A stretch of 64,000 bases of DNA from Centroberyx gerrardi. Lineage: Eukaryota > Chordata > Actinopteri > Beryciformes > Berycidae. The notes under the pieces are model-generated. The model worked only from the letters and a program-made list of their open reading frames with translations. It searched no databases and was not told where the DNA came from. Made by a program: the position numbers and the translations under genes. Shown here in pieces: positions 27,101-39,100 of the stretch. The stretch is from NCBI RefSeq assembly GCF_048128805.1, contig NC_136008.1, positions 15,458,572 through 15,522,571 of the forward strand. The letters run 5' to 3'. Numbering within the stretch: position 1 is the first letter of the stretch; the number at the start of each line of letters is the position of its first letter.

Positions 27101-30100
27101 TATGGTAAAAATTCTACATGTGTTGTAATTTATTATTTTCATTTTAACTGGCTACAAAACTGCCATGTGTATGTGTTTTTCCTCAGGCATTAGCACCAGA
27201 TGCACTTTACTCAGTTCTGTTCCTGGTGGACAAGGAGGCAGCTGCCAAGCCTGAGAGAGACATCAATGTACAGGTGATTAAACACTTTGTTCTGTTGGTG
27301 GGATAAAATGAGTTTCAAAAGACAACCTCAACCTCTGCAATGTTCACATAGTGTGTTGAACTTCTATCTGGAAAGGAGAGTAGAGAGTACAGTAGACTCT
27401 AATATCTCCAATGTGCAATTTGTCTTGCGGCCAGCAAGTGTTAAACCACATACACAAAAGATATATCCACTGAATAAGTAATCAGAATATGGAATATGTC
27501 TTAAAATATCCACAGCAGCAAGTGAAGGAATGAATGAATGAATGACGTGCCATTATATATAATCATTGAAATTCAACTGATAATCAATGAATCAAGGAAA
27601 AGTACATATGATGATATTACGACCTCCCTTGGCATATCAACAGTACATTAAGTATCAAACCAGTTTAGGACCAGCCAGCATCTCATAATCGATACCACAG
27701 CATGCCATAACTTACTGAATTGAATTGAATTGAACTGAATTTAATTGAAAACTAATTGAATCGAAAATGAACTAAATCAAATTAAATCAAATCGAACTGA
27801 AATGAAGTGAATTGATACCTTCAACCAGTAATCATCAGTGACAACAGAAAAGTTTTGTTTTTCCCATTCCGCTAACAAAACGTTTCGTTAGGAAGGACAC
27901 AGTCTTATCTAAAACTGCTGTTGCTGCTGCTGCTGTAGCCAGTCATGTTCTGTCCTTGACTTCTGAAGGGAGGCCACGACTCTGTCAAGTATTGGTGTGT
28001 AGTCATTATACTGGTGGATAGTCATTATGAACTGTGTCTGCATGAAGCCACATAATGTCTGGCTGGTGGAGAATGAAAGGCTGCTCATACCCTTGTCTCG
28101 GGGTTACATATACTGCACATTCATGATATCCACCAGCCATTTCATAACAATCTGTTTGTCTAGTGTATACTTAGTTTCCAGGCAATTGGAAATGTATGTT
28201 TATTCATGGCCATGATGACAGAAATTGGAGGTGAGCAGGAAGTGGCCTATGGGTAATTAATGTTGCTGTAGCTTTGAAGCAGGAAATGAGGTACACAGAG
28301 ACCTGAGTTTGTTGTGTTTGTCTTGCCGCAGACTGAGATGCTGTCATCTCTGAAGGCCCTGCTGAAGCACATCGACCCCGCTCAGCTCACACGAGACCTG
28401 GAGGGCACCTTCCACTACGACCACAACCACTGGATCCACTTCAGACAGGTGGGAGTCACTTACTGTATGTGATGGAGGAGGCTGGAGCGTAGTTAACAGT
28501 AACCAGCTTTGTAATCTCAATTAAAGGGGGGGGGGGGGGGGTCTTTAGAAATGGATAATCTGTTTTTCATGGATCTACACTCTTGGATGTTCCTTGTTCA
28601 CAATAAAAAAAAAAAAAGTGAAAATTATACTAATTGTTGTTTTGCCAATTTAGAAGAAATGGCTCCTCTGAAACGGGCCAGTCAGAACATGGTCGGTTTG
28701 TGATGTGGAAAGTCTACCAATCATCTTATATTTGAGGCAGGGGGAGGGGCGGACCCTTTAGTAACAACAGCCAGTCAGAGCAGTTCTTTCCGGTTATTAG
28801 AAACAGGCGCAGGGACTGAATTCCCTGAGTGACGACTGAAAGGCAGCCAGCAAAGTCCCAGTCGCTTTGTTCCCAAAACAGCCTGTAGCTCTTTAGGTGA
28901 AGGAGGGGCAATAGAGAATAAACAACTGAAAATATTTCCAAAGTATTTTCACATGAAAAAACTGTTTCTTAGACTCAAGCTAATGATATAATATTGTAGG
29001 AAAAGTAAAAAAATACCCCCCCTTTAATGTCTTGAAACCCTTTTTGCAAGCTGCATTCCTGCAAATGTGAATGTACTTGTGTTGTGAATCAGTATACTGG
29101 TGATGCTTTGACACTACTTATCAGCTCCATGCTCCCCTCTCTCTCTCGTTTTGTCTCTATGTCTCTCTCTCTGCTTCTCACAGAAAATTGAACCATTTGC
29201 CAGCAGTTGCAGTGCAGCCATCTCCTCCCTTCAGGAGTCTATCAGCACACTGAACAACAGTGGCAATCTGGAGACCTCCAAGGTCAGACCCGCCCCCCGG
29301 CAGCCAGTCTGGCCCTCTGATTTATGTGTCTCTACTGACACACAATAAGCTCCCTGCTGGCCTCTTTCCTCTTGCTGCATATCTTAACTTCACTGGAGTA
29401 AACAGCTCAGGAGTTTGTTTTTATGGTTAACTTCCACAACTTCCACTTCCCTGATTTCTGTTGCCATTGGAGTAAAAAAAAAAACCCACATTTCACTTTT
29501 ACCATTTATAATTTGGTTCACTTTTAAAAATCATTCATTCATGTCATTTTAATGCCACTGTGGGTTTAATTCAGGAGGTATCTGAGGTGATGGAACAGCA
29601 GAAGCATCTCATGAAGTGTGTGCTAGATGACACCCGCCTGAACAGACTGCGACTAGAGGGAGGCACTGTCCTGGCCCGCATCAGGAAGGAAGAGGCCTGT
29701 GAGAATGAGAACTACAGGTACTGCAGGAGTAAGGGGGCGGGCTCTCAAACATATGGGAATGGGGTGAGGATGAGTAGTACCTATAGTAATGAAAAATCAA
29801 CTATTCATCATTTGTTTGCCCTTTTTCTGTGTTTGTTTTCTTTGTTAATTCAGGGATGCTATTGACATGGTGAATGCACTGTACAACCAAGTAGATGAGG
29901 AGGTCCACAAGCTCGTGATTTTATCCAACAAGTCTCAGAAGCAGTTAGAGAGCCTGCTGGAGGTGCGCAAGTTTGAGGAGCAAACACAACAGGTGGGCTC
30001 AAACTTTACTTTGTTTAGCTTTTGGCATTTCAGTCTGTGCAGCAGATTCTCTCTGTTCTCTCTACAAAATACCTATTCCATATAAATGTCTATATTATCA

Positions 30101-33100
30101 AACCGCTCTTCACTTTTGGTCATATTGTAGTTACAATTTGATCTTTCTCTCTTCCCAGATCAAAGTATGGTTCAGTGTGGAGGGAGAGAAGCATCTTACA
30201 CCTCTGGACTCGCTAACTTTCTCTGCGGCCACAATAAAAGAAATGAAGCAGAGCTTGGATCAGTTTCTGGAGGAGTCAGTGGTAAATGCTCTGACACAAA
30301 CAGAAAATGTTTCACCACTTCATCACCACAATACATTTCCATCGCTTCTATTTTTAAACACACAGCTTGTGGCCTGGCTCATATGTGTCTAATTCTCAGA
30401 TGAGAGTCAGTGCTAAATTGATCAGTCTTGTCCTTATCCTGACAGCACCAGCAGAGGCACGGCCTGCAGCTGGTGAAAGAGTCTCCAGAGTCGCTCCCCA
30501 GTTCTGTCCTCCTCGACTTTAAGCAGCATCTGGGCTCCATCTTAAGCAGAGTGGAGAGGAGGAAGGCCCAGCTGGACATCCTCACCAACCTGTATGAGTT
30601 CTATGACTCAGTAAGTATTAACATAGTATTAACATATCCATCCTGTTAAAAGTGATGCTACATTCTAAATGTATATTTTAGGATTAAGCAAATGCTCTTA
30701 TCCAGAGTGGCTTACAATGAGTGCAGCAGAAGACCAAGCTTAAAGTCACAATGAAATGGCATTTTTGAGAGCATCTTGCTTCCATAATGTGATGCATTTC
30801 CTGTTGAAGCAGGATATTGTTGCGGGACATAATGCAGGGAGGGATCATTCAAAAGTGTAAACTGATATCAGTTAAGGACACGATGAAGTCACAACTAAAG
30901 ATTTTCAATTTTCCAGGAAGTAAAATGAATGAGATTATAATATAATATTAGAATATAAAAATGAAATAAAACATGTTCTGTATTATTTTTGGCATAAATT
31001 GTCAAATAGGTGTATAGTATGATGGTTAGAATGAGCCAAAAAGGCCAAAAATTCATTTTAAATTTCAGTGTGACTTTAAATTTGTAATTGCCAACATTAC
31101 AAGCAACAAATAGTAGTAGTGCAAGGGTCAGGAATTACACAGTGTTACAGAATATTAATAAATAAATATCTCAGCAGGTTGATTCTGATGCCATCTAAGA
31201 CTTAGATGTATTTACATAGTTCATATACACTTCTAACCTGTGATATAGTTCAACCCCTCTGCCTGTCTCCTCTGTAGGCCAACCAGTGGATGGAGCACTG
31301 CCAGGACTACTTCCGCCAGCTGAGCCTGGAGAGCAGCGGTGTCAGCCTCCCGCCTGCCGTGGTGCAGATCCTCCAGGATTACAACACAGAGGCCTCCAAG
31401 TTCTCCGTGGACAACTTCAGCACCCTCAATGAAATGGTGCTCTCCCTGGACAGCCCGCGGCAGCTGCAGCAGTGGAGCACGCTGTGGCACAAGTGTCAGC
31501 AGACCAAGCAGCAGCTGGAGGAGACTCTGGCCGAGGCCGTGGCTGCAGCCTCTAACCCCGCAGCTGTCGACACGCCGGTCTCTTTGGAGGCTGTGGAAAG
31601 ACAGAGCGCTGCCACGGAGCAGCACGGTGCTAACGGATGTCTCACTTTGCCCGACCTGCCCGCTTACTCCAACAGGGCGGTTACACCGTTGGATTATGAG
31701 GAAACCAAGCCTCACTCTGCTGGGCCTTTCTCCAAGAGCCCCTCCAGTTCAATCTCCTCCTCGCACTTCCCTTTCCCTCCGGACTGTGACATCAAACTGA
31801 GACAGAGTCCGTCCATGTTTGATGACACGGACAGCGACTGCACCATCGACTCGTCCGTCTCCTGCCACTCTGAGCCGGTCTACTCCGGGGCCGCCCGCCA
31901 CCGCAAGCAGCCACTGAAGAAGATCATGAAGAAGACCATGAGCTATGAGCTGACGCCAAGGGACAGCGGCCACTCTGACGCCAGTCACCTCCATGGCTAC
32001 ACAGGCGTATACATCAAGGGTCTGGAGGTGGCCAATAACGTGTCTGCGGAGAAGAAGCTGCAGAGACCGGATGTGTTGAGCCCCGCGTTGGGGCGCAGCC
32101 GCAGCATGTCCACTCCCTCCAGGACCCACAACAGACACACTGAGGGGGACGGCAAGAAGCAGAGCAGGTGAGAGAGCGGATCAGTGACACTAAACTTGAA
32201 CTCGCAACCACCGTTCATCCTTGCCGATGGAATATGTTTGGCATATGTTGTCATGATTTTCGAGACTGTTCCCCTTGCCACGTTAAATAATTTAGCAGTT
32301 TTTGTAACCAATGCACCTGCAATTCGGGCACTGACTATCTGTCAGTTGGAACATTGCCTCATGTTGCTTTGAAAACTCACATATAAAAGTTTTTTGTCGC
32401 AACTCTTTTACAGCTGGCACATACTGCTATTTGGTATTCAGTTCAATAAATCCTGCCTGTGTAATCTTGCCTGGTAATTGTGATTTAGTTACTTCAAAGT
32501 CAAATTCCCTTCACATGTGGTGTGTCTGTTATTTTGTCCAGCCCTTGTACTTTATACCATATCATAATACCATGCAATATGATACTATAGTCATTATACT
32601 AGTATTCGTCACGTAGTTTATTAGTATTACATTAATCATTATACTACTGTGTATACAGTAGTATAATGAGTCATAACTAGTATAGTCAGATATTGTAAAT
32701 ATCATAGTATGGGCCTGATAAAACCCAAAATGACACTGACTCTCTCTGATACCTTACGATGTCTTTCTGCTCCACAGTAAAGTGCAGCACATCATGGATG
32801 AGATGATTGCCACAGAGAGGGAGTATGTGCGATCTCTCAACTACATTATAGAGCACTATTTCCCAGAGATGGAGCGCCTGGACTTGCCCCAGGACCTGCG
32901 TGGGAAGCGCAGCATCATTTTCGGGAATGTGGAGAAACTGTGCGACTTCCACAGCCAGTACTTCCTGAAAGAGCTGGAGTCGTGCGCCCACTCCCCCCTG
33001 TCCATCAGTAGCTGTTTTCTCAGACATGTGAGTCCAGACGCCCAGACACACACTGTGCCCCGAGGCTGCATGCTGACAGCCTAAATGCAGCACTCAAGCC

Positions 33101-36100
33101 CAATGACTCTCCTCTACACTGATTGTAGTGAAGTGTCGAACTGCGGTTGCTGACTTTTCCCAAAACAACTGTGAAATCAGAGCTTGGTGCGATACTGTCA
33201 TGGTCCCAAAATCCCACTGTCCCGTTACGATTTGAATTCCACTGTACTCATGTATGTTACCTCACTGTAGATGTTGTAGCCAAAAGTATGATGAACATAG
33301 CTCTTGAGGGAAACAAGACAATTACATGTACTATCTCTGGGGAGCTGAATCATTCACAGTGTTTGGTAGAGCATGCTGAAATGTGAGTGTACCTTTTACT
33401 GTAGTCAGTGTTGTAACTTGTTATTCTTGTGTGCAGGAGGATCAGTTTGGAATGTATGCTCTGTACAGCAAGAATAAGCCGCAGTCAGACGCTCTGCTCA
33501 CCAGCCATGGGAACGGATTCTTTAAGGTGCGTCTGGAAACGGCTCTGGTTACATTCCACCCAGAACGACAGGTCCCAGGGTCATCAGTCCCAGCTCAACT
33601 CTGCAGTAAACAATGAAACAGAGTAGAATTGACCTACAGTACGCATGACTAGCCGCATCTGTGACAATTGCATGAGTAGCCCTATGACTATGTCATATTC
33701 AGAATATTATAGATTTATGAAATAATAATAATGCCACCATGAGAATCCTCACTGATCTCTCTGTCCCCCAGAATAAGCAGGTGGAGCTGGGGGACAAGAT
33801 GGACCTGGCGTCCTACTTGCTGAAGCCAATCCAAAGGATGAGTAAATACGCCCTGCTGCTCAAAGACCTGATCAAGGAGTGCAGCCAGACCCAGGAGCAG
33901 GAGCTCAGTGACCTGCGCACCGCAGAGGAGATGGTCAAGTTTCAGCTTCGCCATGGCAACGACCTGCTGGCTATGGACGCCATCCGGGGCTGTGATGTAA
34001 GCAGTGATTCACAGATACTGGGTGGCTGTGTTAGGGACATTGATTGTCAGCATAAAAAGTTAAATATCACACACCATTGTTACGATATGGGTTAGCAATG
34101 CGGAACAGCAATCACCATTAAAACACTATTTTTGTCATGTGGTCATGCATACAGTATATTAAGCTCAGGATCCTACCAAGCATTGTATTGTTCTGTCTGA
34201 CGCATGTAAATGGCCTTGCTTCCTCTCCAGGTGAACCTAAAAGAGCAGGGTCAGCTCCGCTGCCAGGATGAGTTCATTGTCTGGTGCGGACGGAGGAAAT
34301 ACCTCCGCCATGTCTTCTTGTTTGAAGACCTCATCCTCTTCAGCAAGACCAAAAAGATAGAGGGGGGATATGACATTTACATCTACAAACAATCCTTCAA
34401 AGTAAGAACTTTTTATGTTTGAGGATTAACATTGGATTTTTTGACAATACCTATTACAGCTTAGATGAATGTAATGTTTTCTTTCTCCTTTTCTATTTAG
34501 ACAGCAGAGATAGGTATGACTGAGAGTGTTGGGGACAGCGGCCTGCGTTTTGAGATCTGGTTCCGTCGGAGGAAGTCCCAGGACACGTTCATACTCCAGG
34601 CCAGCTCTGCGGAGGTCAAGGCTGTGTGGACAGCGATCATTGGCAAGATCCTCTGGAGGCAGGCGCTCAGAAACAGGGGTATGTTTCTATTTTGGGGTTT
34701 TATAGCTTTATAAAAATAATCCTGCACCACTCAGTAAAAATAGCATTCCTGGTTTTTGTCAGAGATCACATTCAGATCCTTTTTTTACCCAGCTCAGACA
34801 TACATTTTGTCCATTAAAAGATGTATTTTTTTGAACTGCAGAGTTGCGCATGCAGGAGATGGTTTCCATGGGGATTGGAAGCAAGCCTTTCATGGACATC
34901 AAGCCTAGTGATGCAGCTATCAGTGACAGAGCCATTGACTATATCATGAAGGGGTCAGGTGAGCTATCTCTGTACACATTACGTATTTCAGTCTCTCTCT
35001 CTCTCTTCTATTTACTCTTGTCTTCCAAAGTATGAAAATACCTACACGCACACACACATGTATCTCTAATAGAGGTGCATGGTTGTGTAAATACAGCAAG
35101 AGACAAAACATTTCAGCATATACCAGGCGATGTTCCCTTTGATTCTGTCTCAAGCAGTTACATGTCTATTTTGTGTCCTTCTGGGAATATGCAGGCATGC
35201 TCATGAGACTCATCTACTGCGTGATTTCACCTTCATATTCATGCAGATCTAATTCACTTAGTTGGCATTCTACTTTGCTGAAAGTAAGATATTGTCTAGG
35301 CTTGTCTCTCTCACAGGTGTTTTAATGCAAATATTTTGAGGGTTTTGTTAAGTCAACACTAGATGTAATCGGAGACGTACTGATTTTTGAAGTGGCATTC
35401 CCACCGCAGTAAACTAATTTGCAAATGACATTACCTCTCTTTCATGAGGAACCAGTGATCCTCTGAAAAAAAATGATTCATGCTTTAATAGCTGCCATTA
35501 AGAACCACAGGAATTTTCAGAGAATCCTATCTCTTCCCTTTCCCCCCCTCATGTGATCTCCACTTATGCTCACGGTGATTTCACTTTCTCTGCTGACAGA
35601 GTCGAGGACCAGGGCGTCCATCGCCGTGTCCTCGTTTGACCACTCCACTTCGTTCAAGAGGCCCCACTCCACCATCTCCAACAGCAGCACCTCCTCCTCC
35701 AGCAGCCAGTCCTCCTCCTCCCTGCTGGGCTCGCTCAACCTCCACCTGTACTCCTCACCCTCCCACCCTCACCCCTACCCGATGGGCAGCGTCCCCTCCT
35801 TTAGCCAGTGGCCCTACGACTGCATAGAGGAAGACGAGCTGGAGCAGGACACGGGGAGCCAGCCCTCCATGAGTGAGTGACATTCCTCCTGCTGTACAAC
35901 AGTGGTTCTCAATCTTTTTGGCTCGTGATCCCTGAAAACAAAGCCATGCCTAGTCCCAACCCCCCCGTCACAGGCTGCATGTGCAGAATGGTGAACAGTT
36001 CAACCAAAGAATGATTTACCCTTTTCAGGTTGTTTCATTTGATTATTAGAGGCTGAAAACTATTCAGCATTTCACAAGGAAAAAAGCAAAAAGTAGAAGT

Positions 36101-39100
36101 CAGAAATAGATATGATAATAAATGTGTATAGTAGAAATATGTTGTTTTCCTATCCCATAAATCATCTCACGACTCCCCAAAATTATCTCGCGACCCCCTG
36201 GGGGTCCCAACTCCCAGGTTGAGACCCACTGCTGTTAGAGTACCCAAAGTCCCCGCCAAGCTTGTTGTCTGTCCACACATCGGCTGAATGTCCCTGATCA
36301 CTCAGCTCGATAGGAAATGAATGGATGTCCGGTGACCTGTATTTTTTTTCTTCCTTTATTTAACAGGGACAATGCACAATTTGCACTCACATTTACATGT
36401 AAATGTGCCAGAATTAGCCAAAGCATCCATGAGTATGTACATTTTCAGCATCACGTAGCAAATATTAACACTGTTCTTGTTGTATCCTGTTGTGTGTTGC
36501 GTGACAGTTACTGAGAGCTCGGAGACGTCCTCCCAGTGCACCTCCACTGACAGTGTAACAGGGCTGAGCACCCTTACCATACCGGGACATCCCAGCATAG
36601 CCATGGACTCCTACAACAACAACGAGCCCTCTTCCTTCCTGTGCTCCTCCACACCTCCCTCCACCATAGCGTCTCCTTCGATGTTCCAGAAGGACGAGGA
36701 CCTCCAACCCCAGGGCACCAAGTTCATCACAGCAGTGAGTCTTTGATTATCTTCCTGCATAAAAGTTCTAAAACAATGATGATTCATGGGAGCGTTTATA
36801 ATAATCTTTCAAATGAGTGATGTTTTCAAAGCTTATTATCTAAAGCAGGGATAGGCAACCATGTGCCATGGAAGGCCGAGAGTCTGCAGGTTTGCATTCC
36901 AACCAAACATTACACCAGGTGATTTCACTGAGTAGCACACCTTCAACCAGAGAGGAGGAACTAATCAGTGAAATTACCTGCTGTAACGTCTGGTTGGAAT
37001 GAAAACCTGCAGACTCTCGGCTCTCCATGGCACACACTTGCCTATCCCTGATCTAAAGACTGTTTTGGGAATTGACTTCATTCATAAGCAAAGACCATAG
37101 AAGTTGTTTACTTTCATGTATAACATTCACACTCAAAAGCAAGTATTTTGGCTGTTTAAACAAAAAAACTAAGGTGGTTATTTGTCTGCAGGCTTCAAAT
37201 GGATTAGTTGTAAGAGGCCTTATAAGACCATACTAGTTCTTTTCATTCACACATTGATCTAACCCAGTGGTTCTCAATATAAGTCCTCAGGACCCAGAGA
37301 AGCTTACCGCTGGTTTCCTATCCTACCAGGTTAACTACATTCACCTTGCATCCCATGTGTAAAATAGTCCCAACTAACTATAGCAGGTGATTTCACTGAG
37401 TAGCACAGGGCCAGGGAGGGAGAACTAATTATTAATTGAAAACACCTGGTGTTGTCTTTGGTCGGAATGAAAATCTGCTGTCACTCTTTATTTGGATAGT
37501 CCAGTGCTGATACTCAACAAGTGACTATAATGTGTCACTAAAAAGTTTACCGAGTTGACTCACAATAGTTTGAAAAGCAGTCTATAGATATTCAGTGTCT
37601 GGGATAGGGTTAATCTTAGGGTTGGAGTCTGAGTTAGATATAGGGTCAGGTTAGGATTAAAAATGGGGTCAGGGTTAAGGTTAAAATTGGAGTTAGGCTA
37701 GGGTTAGGTCAGGGTTAGGGTTGCCATAGTCTGTAGAGATTCAGCAAATAGGCAAGTGACACTTTGTTGAACATCTACTTTTTGTCCTTGATAGTTGAGT
37801 ATCAACATTAGACTATCCAAATCAAGTGTTACTTTTACTGCTGACTCTTGGGCCTCGATGGCTCATGGCTGAGAACCACTGATCTAACCAATCCCAAGCC
37901 ATTCACACCATCCTCTCCAACAGTGATGTCGCTTCAGCGGAGTGGGGAGCAACACGGCAGCTCCAGTTTCACTCACCACCTTTTTGCTGTTTTGTTTTTG
38001 CCAGAGCAAGACCTCTCATATAGCAGTAGGCCTCTCTACAGTGGTCTGACTCAGAGCTGAGGGGTTTTTAGCTCAGTAAGTAATTGGTCTCACCAGAGTG
38101 GACATCTGTGTTGTTCCCTTCACAGCCTCATTAACAACTGTGAGGAACTATCCGTGGCCTGACTACTAATCTGTGTGAAACTGTGCTTTGGCCCGGCGGC
38201 TCTGTGTGCCTGTGCTGTGCTGCATGGCAGTGTCCTGACGGGGTTACAGGGCTCTCTCCCTCCGATGGGTGCTGTGTTTTGTCAAGCTTCTGGGTGTTCT
38301 CCGTCACGTTTCCCCCCTGGGTGTTCTCCCCTCATGTTCCTCTGTGTGTCCCTTTGACATGTGGATGAAGTCTGTGTTGGAAATACCGCATATCCGTAAT
38401 ACTTCTGTGTGTGAATGAACGCATGCATGGTATGTTAAAACCTTGTTTGTTGGCTGTGGAATGCATTTAGATTTTGTTGTTGTTGTTCGTTTTTTGAGAT
38501 GCCATGGTTGGCTGATATTTGAACCAAATATTTAACTCCATATCCATATTGTTCTCTCAAATGTTCAAGTTCAAGATTTTATTGTACCTAATGGAGAAAA
38601 TTGGCTTGCAGCAAGGCAGAAAACACAATACATGATCACAGTAAATAAAGAGATGAAATACAGAGACATACAGACATATTAAGTATAAAAGTGGAAACAG
38701 CAGTAGATTGATTGGGGGGAATGGGGTGTATAGTTGCAGTTTAGCAAGTTTAGGGCATGTGGGATAAATGATAACTTCAGTGATGCTGTTTGTTCTCGCC
38801 ACTAGATGGCAGCAAAACACTTAAAACCCACTTCACTTCCACTTTTCTGCCAGGTTTGTTACACCTTTAGTAAATATACCTTTAGTAAATATATGGCTAA
38901 TTTTTAACCATCGGGACCCCATGGGAGAACGTGGCACTGCCCGATACAAAAGAGCTGGAAGATTTTGACTGTTAAAAATTTTGCATTGTGGCTATTACAG
39001 GTGCCAACCTTTTGGCTTAAAGGCCCCATCGATTCAAATATTGACTAAATTGAGGGAGAAACATATTAATCATGTTAAATCATATTATGTCATGTCAGCC

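Noticed and set aside
31233..31715. 160-aa minus-strand frame opposite a plekhg4b exon
   Set aside because: It is the antisense shadow of the well-supported exon 31278-32167 and has no family resemblance.
37610..37730. Interstitial telomeric repeat (TTAGGG-like words)
   Set aside because: The units are irregular and confined within an inverted-repeat element nested in a hAT element.
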